Counted from the stretch's first letter, positions 42,533 to 53,445 are shown. The stretch: DNA of 64,000 bases from Symsagittifera roscoffensis (GCF_963678635.1 NC_087065.1:16474572-16538571), one strand, 5' to 3'. Notes: generated by a model from the sequence alone, not told the origin. Numbers and translations are program-made.

Positions 42533-45277
42533 TCATGTCAACACTGCTTCCACTGCTTCCGGGTCCGGCCTCACACCATGCCTATCCACCATTCTTCCTA
42601 GGTACTTAATCGAATCCCTAAGGATTTCACATTTCGATGGTTTGCACTTCAATCCAGCTCTTTTCATGCATCCAAAGACCTCATCGAGCCTATCAATGTG
42701 GTCTTCCAGGGTCGGTGTCGCTATGACTACGTCATCCACAAAACACATCACGAGATTCCCGTAATTCTTGGTCACTCTCGTCAAAGCCTGAGCCATCAGT
42801 CTTTGAAAAGTGGCCGTTGCATTGCACAAGCCGAAGGGCATCCTCTTCCACTGGTACAATCCCAATTCGCACGCGAATCCTGTTTTCTCTATGTCCTTCT
42901 TCCGCAGAGGGACCTGCCAGAAGGCAGAACCTAAATCCAATGTGGTGAAGAACTTGGCATCACGAAGCTTAGATAAGCTCTCGTCTATTCGCGGTATCGG
43001 GTACGCATCTTTTATCGTTACCGCGTTCAAGTAACGAAAGTCGCAACAAAATCTAAGCTGCCCCCCTTTCTTTTTCGCCATTACTACCCCGCAAGCCCAT
43101 GGCGATTTCGAGGGTTCTATCATGTCGTATTCGAGCAACATTTCTATTTCTGCTCGGCACGCTTCCGATTTGTGTGGCGTCATTTGCCTTGCGCCTTCCC
43201 TATGGGGAACGGCGCCCTCTTCTAGTTCGATTTCGTGTTCGACGAAATTACAGCAACCGATATCCGCCTTGTGTTGTTTTGAAAATACATCTGCGTTCCA
43301 ATTTAGGGGGTCCCGCAATTTTTGGAAATCTCCCTCATCTATTTTCCCTTTTAAATGTTCTATCTCTGGCAAAACCGGTTTGTCAGATTCTAGTTCATAT
43401 GACGAGGGGCGTTCCGGAAAATTCGAGCAGTTTGATAAGCCGTCGTCCGTTTCGGATTTCATTGAAAACAATTTATGAATAGATTTTAATTCATTAATCC
43501 TCTTTAAAATTTTATCTTTATTTGCATGATAAGGACAGCCTTTCACACTATATTTCTTCAAGTTTTGTGTCTCCTCATAGTCGGTCCTCATCGGCAAAGC
43601 GTAGCCAAGCTTCTTTCCACGCTGGATTGAAACCGTGGTGTCCAGTGTGTTCAACAACACACTGACACACAGTCCGTTTCGCGTTACCGAGAAGCTCCGG
43701 CCTAAAATCACCGAACTCTGACTATTTGGATTCGGTACTAAGCAAACCTGTTTACTATCACTTAACGATTTCAAATTTCTCATTCTAAAAATTGCTACCA
43801 CAGCCTGTCCTGGTTGTAATTTTACTTTTCTATCCAAAAAAATTGGTACCTTGTTTTCGTCTGTTATTATCCTATTAATTGGTCTCTTAACATACTTTCG
43901 GTCCGGGTTTCTAATCCGTATCAGACCGTTGTTCAGGTCAATCATCACGTCAAAATTCCTGACAAAATCTCTGTCCAAGATGAATTGGTCGGCGTCGTCC
44001 AGATTCTCTACCACCAGGAAGCTCATCCAAAGATCCCGTCCTCCCATGTGGAGGACCGTTATTGGTGTTCTTCCGGCCACGTAGATAGCTCCTCGATTGG
44101 CGGCGGCCAGTCGGAGATTCATTGGAATTCGATCTTCCCGCGTGAAGCCCATTCTTTCCCAAGTTTTTATCGGCATCACACTCACTACCGCTCCTGTGTC
44201 CAGAAGCCCTGTGACTCCGAGTTTTGTTCCGTTGGTGTCGAGCAGATGTGCAGTCACATCTGCTTCATACCCAATGTGTACTGCGTCTTGTTCCATCATG
44301 GCGTCATGGCCTATCATGCGGACTTTGAGTTCCTCCTCTCCCAAATAGATCTGCCCCATTTGGTCATCATCTGTTGTTACATAAGTCCTGGTGTAGATAC
44401 TGATTCCATCCACGTTGAGCATCACTTGATACGGCCCATAGGCCTCTAGGTATCGTCCATGAAGTTTCTTCATGCGAGGGCCACCCGTCGTTAGTAGTGC
44501 TCGCACGGCTCTCGACTCGGTGCGTGGTTCCACCTGCCTCAGATAATCTGCATATGTGTCCAAATGCATCAAAGTGAACTCGGATGGTTCACTCAGATTT
44601 CTTTTTACCTGGTGTCCAGCCACTGAGATTATCGACTGTATCTTGCTTCCTTGCGGCACCATGCCGAACCTCTGACCGGAGATCACATTAAGTTTCATGC
44701 TCAAACTGATTGGTGCTTTCTCTTCTTCGAACTCCGTTGCTTCGAAGGTATTCAGTTGCTCCTGAAGTTTCTCATTTTCCAGTTCAAGTTTCACTTTTTG
44801 TTCGATCTCTTTCGTCACCAGTTCCTGCTGCACTCTATTTAGAGCATCCCTCGCGGCTGCCTTATAATCGATCTTGAAGTCATCAGCCGCAGTTGCTGGT
44901 TCCGGTTCACGTGTCTCCTCTGTTACCGCTTGCATTTTTTTTGCCGCCAGCTCTTGAGGTTTATCTTTTCTGCGTGCCTCCGCTTCACTCAAAAGTCGAG
45001 CCTTGCTGGCTTTCACTCCTGACAAAGCTTCTTCGTGTCTTGGATGCTTTATGTCTGCCACTGCATCCCAGAATTGCGGACAATCTGATTTAAAATGACC
45101 TTCCAAGTTGCAAAAGAAACAACTCGGTCCGAATTTTGCAATTACTCCTCTCATGAAATCCTCATGGTCCAATTCTGACGCATCTTCGTCCTCAAGGCTA
45201 AAGCCTATTGCTTTCATGCCTTGTTTGTAAGCTGGCATGCTGACACATGATGGTCCGTTGAACTGCAATTGGCACAA
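42533..45277 (-). CDS. Element A gag end, protease and reverse transcriptase
   Basis: 914 codons. Second zinc knuckle CFFCNLEGHFKSDC at 53-66. Protease active site LLDTGAVVSV at 358-367 (DTG, Asp codon 44200-44198). RT contains RFCCDFRYLNAVT, TTLDLGSAFWQVPL, MPFGLCNATATFQRLM and the catalytic FVDD at 846-849. The frame overlaps the gag ORF by 64 nt and is -1 relative to it, between the two zinc knuckles. It ends at TGA (42535-42533) where element B has TGG (Trp), so the stop is probably a mutation. The ATG is not necessarily used: expression would be by frameshift from gag. Confidence 0.9.
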   Translation of the reverse strand: MCQLQFNGPSCVSMPAYKQGMKAIGFSLEDEDASELDHEDFMRGVIAKFGPSCFFCNLEGHFKSDCPQFWDAVADIKHPRHEEALSGVKASKARLLSEAEARRKDKPQELAAKKMQAVTEETREPEPATAADDFKIDYKAAARDALNRVQQELVTKEIEQKVKLELENEKLQEQLNTFEATEFEEEKAPISLSMKLNVISGQRFGMVPQGSKIQSIISVAGHQVKRNLSEPSEFTLMHLDTYADYLRQVEPRTESRAVRALLTTGGPRMKKLHGRYLEAYGPYQVMLNVDGISIYTRTYVTTDDDQMGQIYLGEEELKVRMIGHDAMMEQDAVHIGYEADVTAHLLDTNGTKLGVTGLLDTGAVVSVMPIKTWERMGFTREDRIPMNLRLAAANRGAIYVAGRTPITVLHMGGRDLWMSFLVVENLDDADQFILDRDFVRNFDVMIDLNNGLIRIRNPDRKYVKRPINRIITDENKVPIFLDRKVKLQPGQAVVAIFRMRNLKSLSDSKQVCLVPNPNSQSSVILGRSFSVTRNGLCVSVLLNTLDTTVSIQRGKKLGYALPMRTDYEETQNLKKYSVKGCPYHANKDKILKRINELKSIHKLFSMKSETDDGLSNCSNFPERPSSYELESDKPVLPEIEHLKGKIDEGDFQKLRDPLNWNADVFSKQHKADIGCCNFVEHEIELEEGAVPHREGARQMTPHKSEACRAEIEMLLEYDMIEPSKSPWACGVVMAKKKGGQLRFCCDFRYLNAVTIKDAYPIPRIDESLSKLRDAKFFTTLDLGSAFWQVPLRKKDIEKTGFACELGLYQWKRMPFGLCNATATFQRLMAQALTRVTKNYGNLVMCFVDDVVIATPTLEDHIDRLDEVFGCMKRAGLKCKPSKCEILRDSIKYLGRMVDRHGVRPDPEAVEAVLT

Positions 45278-47676
45278 GAGCGTCTCTTGTCCATATCATC
45301 CCTCGGTTTGTACCAATTGTTCCCTTGGTTTGCTGGTCCGTTGTTAAAATTGCCATAATTGTTCTTGTAGTATCCAGATCTCGAAGGAGGTTCCAACAAA
45401 AGATACTCTTTTGACTTGAGCCTCAACTCCTCTGGTGTTGGCGCGTTGGTTGATAGTGGTGTGTAATGCGTTGCTAGCATCGTACGAAGTTCATCATTTT
45501 TCACACCATCGATGAATTTTGAGGCTACGGCCAGGTTCATCCTTCGGTTTGACTCATCCGGTTGGCTGCGTCTTCTCAGCATTTCCAAATCATCGAGAAA
45601 CTTGTCTATCGTTTCATCTTCTCGTTGCCTCCGTTTCTCGAAGCGCATCATCGCCTGGTGCCCCTGCACCCCTGATTCGAAACAGTTTAACAGGATTTCG
45701 AAGATTTTCTCAGCAGTGTCACGTTGATATTGCTTCTTGGCCATGACACAGTTCAGGGCTGTCCCTTCCAAGTTGCTGGTGAGCGCACTGCATTCCTGTC
45801 TCTCCGACAAGTCCTCTTCCTCGAAATGCAACTTCATTACCTCTATCCAGGTGTCAATACAGCCATCAGATTCATCTTTATAGCATCTTGGGTTTTTAAA
45901 GACCCTTCTGGACTTCTCACTGCGTTCATTGGTTCTGGATAACCTTGTAAGGAATGTCTCCAAAGACCTGTTTAAGGGTTCAAATGCTGTAGCCATTGCC
46001 GTAGTATCCCTTGAGTGTCCCGCCTGAGTGTCCTCACACCTCGTCTGAGGCTCTGTATTCGGTGCATCCCTGCAATCCGAATCGCCGTGAGTGTTTCCCG
46101 CTTGGCCCACATGACTCCTCCTCGGGCTTGCATGCCCCCTGTTGCCGGAATCACTTCTCCCAGTCGCATGTGTGCCTTGCGTTGGTCGTTCGTTAGAGGT
46201 TTGTCTGTTCCCCGTTGAACTTGCTCTACTGTTCGGGCCCCATGCTCCATTACCCCTTGTGGCATAGCCTGATGAACTGCCCCTGCCTCTAGTGGATCCA
46301 TACGTCTTCCTCTTTTGATGTTCATTGAAGTTCACCCTCGGCTCCCTGCTGGGACCTCCCGAGTTCGGTTCTCCTTTTTTTGGTCCACTCTTGCTGCTTA
46401 GTAGCCCGTCCAACCTATCCATGATAGCCTGAGTTCGCCTCTCCATCATCGCGTCTATCTTTGTGTCAAGAGTCCCAAGAGACTGCTCTTGCTGCACTCT
46501 TAACTTCTCCATGTCGTCTCTTAAGCGTAACTCTCGCTGTTCCGCTTCTCTTGTCATTCGCGACAATTTCTTCGCTATATGCTCGTCCGTTCTTTCTTTC
46601 AAGCGTTTTTCGCTCCTGCCAACTTCTTGTCTATTGCGGTTTATTTCTTCCCGCAGACTTTCTCGTTCAATGTGAACTGCCCTTTCTAGTTCACTCATTC
46701 TTATTGACATCTGTTCATTTTGTTCTCCTAAACTGTCCACTATGTTGTTTAAAGCTTCTTCTAGTGCTGCCCCGTTATCCACGAGTGGCGTCACTAGTGG
46801 CGGTGTAACCCTGTCAGTCCCAGGTAGCTTCGTGCTGGTCGAGATCCGGGCCCTGACTCTCTGTCTCGACGTCTTCTCATTATCTATTTCAGGATCCGCT
46901 AACGCGTTGCCTAGCCCTCTGGTTCTACTCTCTCCAGTCTGTGGCTCTGAATTTGTCATAATCGCGAAGTCTTTTGACTGGCCCGGTGTGTTTGCCTCTT
47001 TGCTTATCGTTGTCACTACACCAAATTTGTCCATGGTTCCAGTCTCTCTTCCGACGTATGCCTCGTTCTCCTGGATCGAACTATTGAGGCTGACCTGAGA
47101 TCCAAAGTCCCCTTGCTCCTCTTCATCCTCTTCCTCATGGGATTCAACTTCGTTCCCTGCGCCTCCTCCCATGGTGAATGGAAAGATGTTTCCGAAGGTG
47201 TTCTTCATTCTTTCGGAGAACGATGATGACGTTGTTTGTTTCCCAGTTCCGCCTGCCATCATAGTGTTGTCTGTCGGAGATCTTCTCGTTGTCGCTACTT
47301 CAGTTGAGATGTCGGACAGTTCCGACATCTCTTCTCGATCCAATGTCCCGGTGGAAGTGGCAAAATCATGGCCTTTTTCTACCGGAGTAGATTCACTCGC
47401 CAGCCGTCTGCCTCTCCCTTCCAGTCCATGTACTTCCTGGTTGTCGTTCATGGCATGGTTTGTGTTGACCTCCACTTCTAACAATTCTTTACGCTCTTCT
47501 GAGGTCTTCTGACTTCTCGTTTCAACCATTCTGCCTAAAACCGTCTCCCCTTTGTCGGACCGGGATCGCTTGATCCAATCCACAAAAGGATCGGTCATCG
47601 TTTTTCTTTGCTTTTCAGGTATGAATTTCTTAGAGCTATTACCTCGTTTTGGTATCCTTGACTTGTCTAGACGCAT
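45214..47676 (-). CDS. Element A gag polyprotein
   Basis: 820 codons from ATG 47676. A long, low-complexity, acidic/Ser-Thr-rich N-terminus (about 1-310) precedes a coiled coil (about 325-425, many E/R: SIRMSELERAVHIERESL). A Gly/Arg-rich basic part (TRGRGSSSGYATRGNGAW) follows, then a capsid-like region with retrotransposon-gag motifs (ALTSNLEGTALNCVMAKK; MMRFEKRRQREDETIDKFL). It ends in a zinc knuckle, CANCSSTDHHVSAC (801-814). The frame stops soon after, while the matching element B frame runs on into a second knuckle. Gag would form the particle and bind the RNA. Confidence 0.85.
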   Translation of the reverse strand: MRLDKSRIPKRGNSSKKFIPEKQRKTMTDPFVDWIKRSRSDKGETVLGRMVETRSQKTSEERKELLEVEVNTNHAMNDNQEVHGLEGRGRRLASESTPVEKGHDFATSTGTLDREEMSELSDISTEVATTRRSPTDNTMMAGGTGKQTTSSSFSERMKNTFGNIFPFTMGGGAGNEVESHEEEDEEEQGDFGSQVSLNSSIQENEAYVGRETGTMDKFGVVTTISKEANTPGQSKDFAIMTNSEPQTGESRTRGLGNALADPEIDNEKTSRQRVRARISTSTKLPGTDRVTPPLVTPLVDNGAALEEALNNIVDSLGEQNEQMSIRMSELERAVHIERESLREEINRNRQEVGRSEKRLKERTDEHIAKKLSRMTREAEQRELRLRDDMEKLRVQQEQSLGTLDTKIDAMMERRTQAIMDRLDGLLSSKSGPKKGEPNSGGPSREPRVNFNEHQKRKTYGSTRGRGSSSGYATRGNGAWGPNSRASSTGNRQTSNERPTQGTHATGRSDSGNRGHASPRRSHVGQAGNTHGDSDCRDAPNTEPQTRCEDTQAGHSRDTTAMATAFEPLNRSLETFLTRLSRTNERSEKSRRVFKNPRCYKDESDGCIDTWIEVMKLHFEEEDLSERQECSALTSNLEGTALNCVMAKKQYQRDTAEKIFEILLNCFESGVQGHQAMMRFEKRRQREDETIDKFLDDLEMLRRRSQPDESNRRMNLAVASKFIDGVKNDELRTMLATHYTPLSTNAPTPEELRLKSKEYLLLEPPSRSGYYKNNYGNFNNGPANQGNNWYKPRDDMDKRRSCANCSSTDHHVSACQLTNKA

Positions 47677-48459
47677 TATCTATTTGTCACTTCCTAATGC
47701 CTATACACTTAACTCGATTGCTAGTGACCTTATAGTTTTATTAACAATAATAATGACACAACACAATAAATTTCACAAGATTTTATTAAATAGTGACCAC
47801 GAATCCCTGTATGTTATCAGAGTACAGTTTGTATAAAATTTATTCACACTAGCCGATTATCGGTCGTAAGATTCGAAAGCTAGCACTATATGATGTTATC
47901 AGTCAATTTAAAAGATAGTGTACTCACTACCCAATCAAGCACAGTTTACGTTGATTTAAAATCAAAAACAAAAAAAAATTATATAATGACAGAATATTAA
48001 TGCCTTTAAGAAAAGAAAAACGTATGTGTAATGTACTTTTAGTCGGTCGCAGTACAATAGTCGAACTTGTCTTTCAAAGAAAAAGCTTTCCCCGCTCGGT
48101 GCTGCACCAAACAGACAAAACTTTGAAGGCAGTAATTTTCTCAAGTGGGCGTCTATTGCGCCCACCGAGTACTGTGTTACCTATCTGCCTTCGGACTTCC
48201 CGAGCTAGATCTACTAAAATCCTCAGGGCAGTCACTTTTCACAAAAACGTATTATGTTACAATCCACACCAATGAATCACGCTCTTTTTAATATAGACTT
48301 AGTGTCGCGAATATCCGAGTTCGGACCTGTTTTGTTTTGGTCTGGTTCTTATTGAAAGGCAAGTTACCAGTGCAGTCACTGATTCCTAGCTTGTGTGCTA
48401 ATAACCTAATACCTCTCACTTTAGTCTTTCTTCCACCTACCTAAGTCCTTTAATAAAAT
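47677..48459. other. Element A leader near gag, no feature seen
   Basis: AT-rich sequence upstream (minus-strand sense) of gag; no ORF or clear repeat. The adjoining part of the leader is filled with CCTCCGG motifs. Confidence 0.5.
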
Positions 48460-50450
48460 AATACCCCTCCGGATTGGCACAAATAGGACCCTTCCGGACT
48501 AACAAAATCTAGACCCTTCCGGATTGGGACCCCTCCGAGTTAGTTGACACAAAACCCCTCCGGATTCGGACCCCTCCGAATTAGCAACTATAAGACCACT
48601 CCGGATTCGGACCCCTCCTAACTTGAAAAAATTTTGACCCCTCCGGATTGGGAGCCCTCCGGTTTCGTAAAAGTAGCTTTTCGGAGATTTCCTTCTTTCA
48701 ACCTATACCCCTCCGGATACGTTCTCCGATGCAATTTTGGTTTTTCAATTAACTAGGAAGGGTATGTACTACTTTCCTAGACCCTTCCGGATTGAAGTTA
48801 AGCCTCTTATTTTACAATTCACACTAACGGTGAAGGGTCTTGTCGCTTACCTAACTTCGGCTCGATTAAGGTTTTGCTGTGCCTTTAGCCTTCACTTTTC
48901 GTCTAAAACAGCCTAAAGTTACTTTATTCAACCGCTATTACCTTTTGGTAGGGGTATAACGGCTTTTCTAAAAAAAATTTTATGAAACGTGAAGGGTGTA
49001 CCCTTCCAAATTGAGGAATTTGCTAAAAACAATCTCAAAAAATTTTCACGCTTACTTTTTTTGCAAAACTTTTGTCCCTATCAGTAAGCTCAGCTAATTT
49101 CTGATCTATTGGTACCAAGATCAACTCGATATGCCCAGTAGTTCCAAAGTTATTAACCAAAACGTTTTTTTTTCTAAAGTCAAGAAATTTCTCTCTTATA
49201 GGTTCCGCCTAACTTTTTTTGCAAATCTGGTCCTTTCGACCTAAAAATTGTTGATCCGAGCTCAGAAGGCCTATACTCTTCTAGTTCAATGCAAAAGACC
49301 CGATCTAAAACGCTTTAGTTGAAAAAATTTGCAAAAAAACTATGCTACCTGTACCCCTCCGGATTGATGAATCCACCAAATCAAACACGTTAAGTTCGAT
49401 TTCTCTGCAACCGGGAAGGCTTTCGGGTAGCGGGAATTAAAACTTGAAGATTCACTACTGGACGTTGTCCGAACAACTATTTTTACTGTTCTAACTTAAA
49501 AATTTCAAAAAAATTTCTGAATTTTTAGTGTTTCGGTTTCTCAAAAATCACGAAAATTCGGTTTTTTGGTTCCAAAATAGTTCCAACCACTTCCGAACTA
49601 AACTTAACGGGTTCTATCTATTATGGTAGTGCAATTACGATGTAACACACTACCTTAGCGCTTTTTTCCGTTTCAAAAATTATCGATATCTCAAAAATCG
49701 CGACTTGTGGGGGGATCAAAATATCGCTATTTTGACCCTAAAAACCGGTCTGTTTTCGTTGTTTTTCACTGAAAAACGATATAAGACTATTAATATAGGC
49801 TATATCAGTAATAATAATAGTAATACTATACCCCTCCGGGTTTGTTTAATATCCGAATTAAGGTGCTTAACTCGGATATTCGCAGTTCGGTGAAGGGTCA
49901 CTACAGTGCAGCACTGTCGAGCTTCCCACAGATTACTATCTTACTTTTTGTACCAAAAGGGATACAAAACTTGTTAATGATACCCAACAGTCGATTGTTG
50001 TTGTCGTTGAGCGTTTTCTTGTTGCTCCCTGTACTGCTTGCCGGATCAGTCTTCTCCCAAGACCCTTCCGAATTGAGCGCAAATCAGCTGACCCTTCCGG
50101 ATTGAGCGCAATTTATCATTAACGTGCTTAAATGCTCAAATAACCCTACAGTACAAGCCTCACAAACAGGCTACAAAATTGATCGTAACGATCCTGACTG
50201 ATATAAATGCCTGTAACAACAATATATCTATCAACAACAACGGGGGGGTCGGATCACATCTTGTCTGGGGGGATGATTTCTACTGATTTTTTACTTTTTT
50301 TTTACTGTTTTGGTTTTTTCGGTTATTTTTTATGTTTTTTGTTTTTCTTGGGTACTATACTACTTTTTGTTTGGTTTTATATATATCTTTAAGTGTTTTT
50401 GGTCACAAAGCTCTCAGGGAACGAGGGAATGGCCGATCCCCCCACCCTTC
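48460..50450. repeat. Dispersed ACCCYTCCGGATT motif array in element A leader
   Basis: About 18 copies of ACCCCTCCGGATT or close variants (ACCCTTCCGGATT, ACCCCTCCGAATT), ten of them packed into 48464-48660 at 14-25 bp spacing, the rest scattered. Further copies, some inverted (AATCCGGAAGGCT), lie in both LTRs (about 35050, 35097, 35411, 51129, 51187, 51501). In element orientation the motif is AATCCGGARGGGT. No reading frame is conserved, so it is likely a nucleic-acid signal. Confidence 0.75.
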
Positions 50451-50635
50451 CTGATTCGTGAGTTTTCGGTCTTAACTAAGTTAAAAAGCTATTCACGGTA
50501 ATCCGGAAGGCTTCCGCGTTCCAAACTACCCTTCCGCCCCGGCGGTTTAGGCCTATTAAGGGCGTTAATGTGAGCATCCGCTCGGCGCGGAGTGCTCGTT
50601 AACGGTTCTGCCGGTCATGATGTTAAAAAAAATAA

Positions 50636-50650
50636 CACCCAGGAGCGCCA
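50636..50650 (-). other. Element A primer-binding site
   Basis: TGGCGCTCCTGGGTG on the minus strand starts 12 nt after the 5' LTR. The same 15 bases stand at the equivalent place in element B (53021). It resembles the complement of a tRNA-Asn 3' end (TGGCGTCCCTGGGTG as remembered) with two mismatches; the tRNA assignment is an inference. Confidence 0.75.
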
Positions 50651-50662
50651 TAAAAACATGTA

Positions 50663-51572
50663 TGTAACATTCGCCCGGAAGATACATATCGACGGAAAAC
50701 AAAACTAAGTCTTAAGACGACTGGCTAACGTCTAAACAGAGCTTTGCATGCTTTTCACCGTCTCTACCAAGCCAGTACTTTTTGGTGGTCTTTTCTAATA
50801 TCGGGTCGACAAAACGTTACTGCTTTCGGCTTCGGTCAAAACACTCAAATTAACTTAATTACATGCAGAAATAGTGAGCTCATGGCTGGGTCTCAGTATC
50901 CCCAGACCACGAAGTCACTCCTAAAAACAGGGCTACTACTTATTATATTACTATTATTTTTGTTCAGTAGATAAAAATCATCATCTCCATCGAAGATGGA
51001 TCAACCCTTTCCCCCAACTCCTAGCTTCTCATCCTTATCAAAATGAATCCAGTTGTTAATTAAATTCAAATCAGGACATGACAAGAAGCTAATAGTCTAT
51101 ATAAAAGAATAAAAGTCTCAGTTCCGAAACCCTTCCGGATTCTTGAATCCACTGAATCAAGCTCGTTAATCTTGATTTCTTCTTAATCCGGAAGGCTGTC
51201 CTCCACCCTTCACCGTTGCCTGCAACAGCCTTGCAACTATTGTAGCGACACAGTAGTTGCAACTCGGAGTGTTCACTGCTATTCCTGCAATCTGCTACTG
51301 CTTTTTCTCACAATTTTTGTACTTATCGTCCGCGCAACTAATGTTGTTCTGTTTTTCTTAGTTCTTTTTGCTAAAATTTTCTTTCTCAGAAATGTTACGT
51401 AATCACTTCGAAAATTTAAAAATTAGCAATTCCCGAATCCTTTAACCTTTACGTTTTGTTCAATCGTTCAAATAACGTTCTTAATTCTTAATAATCACCA
51501 ATCCGGAAGGCTCGCTGCTAAAATTCGAATTCTGCAGAGATTGCATTTTGGCCATTCTGGTCGAATGTCACA
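50663..51572 (-). repeat. Element A 5' LTR
   Basis: 910 bp with imperfect inverted ends: TGTAACATTCG at the left and CGAATGTCACA at the right as read on the plus strand. It ends TG...CA in element orientation. The primer-binding site follows 12 nt inside. Confidence 0.85.
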
Positions 51573-51575
51573 GCA

Positions 51576-51874
51576 GAGTGATCGCGAGTAAATAAGAAAT
51601 TAAATTAGAAGTGGACCAGAGTGAACCTTCGGTGGAAAAGTGGACAACCGAAGTCTCCCAATGGTCCAGAACCAAAACTTGGCCCTTGAGTTAAAACTGT
51701 CTTTTTCAAAACTTCTTGAGTTAACCTTGATTACACCATTTATGCTAGAGTTACTTATTTATTTAGTTACTCATTTCCAGAGGTCGTGCTGGTATGTGAG
51801 TACCCAATTTAAATTTCCTGAGTGTGTTTTATATTGTTATGTTGAGATAATGCGAGTTTTAGGTTGATCCATCT
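51576..51874. repeat. Repeat unit A, copy 1 (right of element A)
   Basis: 299 bp matching 52391-52690. Together with B copy 1 on the far side of element A it forms one BA unit split by the insertion. Confidence 0.85.
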
Positions 51875-52690
51875 GCGGTGAGTTGAGATGACGTGGATAA
51901 AATTAAATTTCTGATGCGATTAGTAAGTTGATTATAGAACACCGGATCACCGCTTGAAAATAAAATTGAATTATGCGTTCAATGGGGACATAGAAGGGAC
52001 TGTCCGGTAAGTATGTGTCATTCCCGCGGATTGTCACAGTCAAACCCGCCGACGCAAGCAAAATTGTTGTTAAGGACGTTAGCATCAAATTGATTAAGAA
52101 AAGGAGGGTCGGAATATTCTAGATGTGCCAGTCGGTCATATTTGAAAGTTTGGCCTTGAGCAACGCAAAAGACATGATTTTGGGGTGAAATGGAATTTTT
52201 CCAAAACTTGAATTGAGCATGTCATGCTCCAGTTTCTCGCGACAACTGAAAAATATCAGAAAATAAGATGAGAAGAATCAAACTACAATCGCGAGAAAGT
52301 AGTCAAAAATAGCAGCGGGAAATTGCTATTCGCAATTTCCGATACATAATTCGAACGAGAGTAGAGCTGTCTTATTCGAAACAGAAGGCAGATTGATCGC
52401 GAGTAAAGAAGAAATTATATTAGAAGTGGACCAGAGTGAACCTTCGGTGGAAAGGTGGACAACCGAAGTCTCCCAATGGTCCAGAACCAAAACTTGGCCC
52501 TTGAGTTAAAACTGTCTTTTTCAAAACTTCTTGAGTTAAACTTGATTACACCATTTATGCTAGAGTTACTTATTTGTTTAGTTACTCAATTCCAGAGGTC
52601 GTGCTGGTATGTGAGTACCCAATTTAAATTTCCTGAGTGTGTTTTATATTGTTATGTTGAGATAAGGCGAGTTTTAGGTTGATCCATCTG
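51875..52690. repeat. Uninterrupted BA unit, copy 2 (816 bp)
   Basis: B copy (51875-52390) joined directly to A copy (52391-52690). It is the empty-site version of the locus into which element A inserted. The function of the BA unit is unknown; tandem LTRs of another element are possible but unproven. Confidence 0.85.
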
Positions 52691-53020
52691 AAATGGATCA
52701 AAGTTCCACTGTCCAATAAAAAGGAACTTAACGGATTGTTCCGACCCTGTTTTCAACGGCGTTCGTGTATTTTGGGTATCTCGAGACCTAAGTATGGGGA
52801 CGTTCTAATTTTCTAGAGTGGGGGGATGTTTTGGTAGTAGCCATTAAGCTGTAACGGGTTCTAGTCTCATGTCGCAAGCGAACCGAATTGGCTACGACCG
52901 TTCTTGAGGTAGAAAAACACAAGAGATAGTGTCCCTGACTCTTGAGCCAATGGTTATAGGGCCTATTTTTCTTAAGCCTCATATGTGACCGAAGTAGGCG
53001 ACTGTTATATAGTGTTTTTA

Positions 53021-53035
53021 TGGCGCTCCTGGGTG
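53021..53035 (+). other. Element B primer-binding site
   Basis: TGGCGCTCCTGGGTG, identical to element A, preceded in both by a GTTTTTA spacer. It supports tRNA-primed reverse transcription with the same, possibly tRNA-Asn-like, primer. Confidence 0.75.
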
Positions 53036-53445
53036 TTTTTACGACATCATGGTACGGTTCAGCGGGAACGTGTAAACCTTCCAGTTGTACCGTGATAGCT
53101 TTTTAAGAAAACTTGAGAAGACTTCCTGGTACGCTCTCCGAACGAGGCCTAGCTAACCGAGTAAGGGGGGTAACTAGGGGGACAAAAACACGAGCAAAAA
53201 GACAAAAAGCGAAACAAAAACAAGAAAAAAGTATAGAAAAAGGAACAAAAACCATAAAACGAAAAGACAGTGACTTTGATACCGGATCATTTGGATCAAA
53301 CCTTTATATTAAGTAAATAGTATACCCATACTGTTTTATAAGACCGATCGTTTCGATCAATCTAGCGATTTAAACCAGTGACTTCAATAAGGTGCCCGAG
53401 TGGGGGGCGTTGTTAAGGGTTTTCAGATAGATTGCAACCTAGCCG

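Larger units (their letters stand above)
34573..51572 (-). mobile_element. Ty3/gypsy-type LTR retrotransposon, element A (17 kb)
   Basis: Direct LTRs bound an internal region that reads on the minus strand: primer-binding site, leader, gag, protease, RT, RNase H, integrase, C-terminal extension and extra ORFs. The insertion site is confirmed by the uninterrupted paralogous sequence at 52380-52405: left flank GAAGGCA, right flank GCAGAGTGATCGCGAG, with GCA shared at both edges. 17 kb is long for this superfamily (commonly about 5-10 kb) because of a 3-kb leader and 3 kb after pol. The frame is broken at three places in gag-pol, so it is defective as sequenced. Confidence 0.88.

Noticed and set aside
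48000..48275. 91-codon plus-strand ORF in element A leader
   Set aside because: Antisense to the element, no motif, no counterpart in element B.
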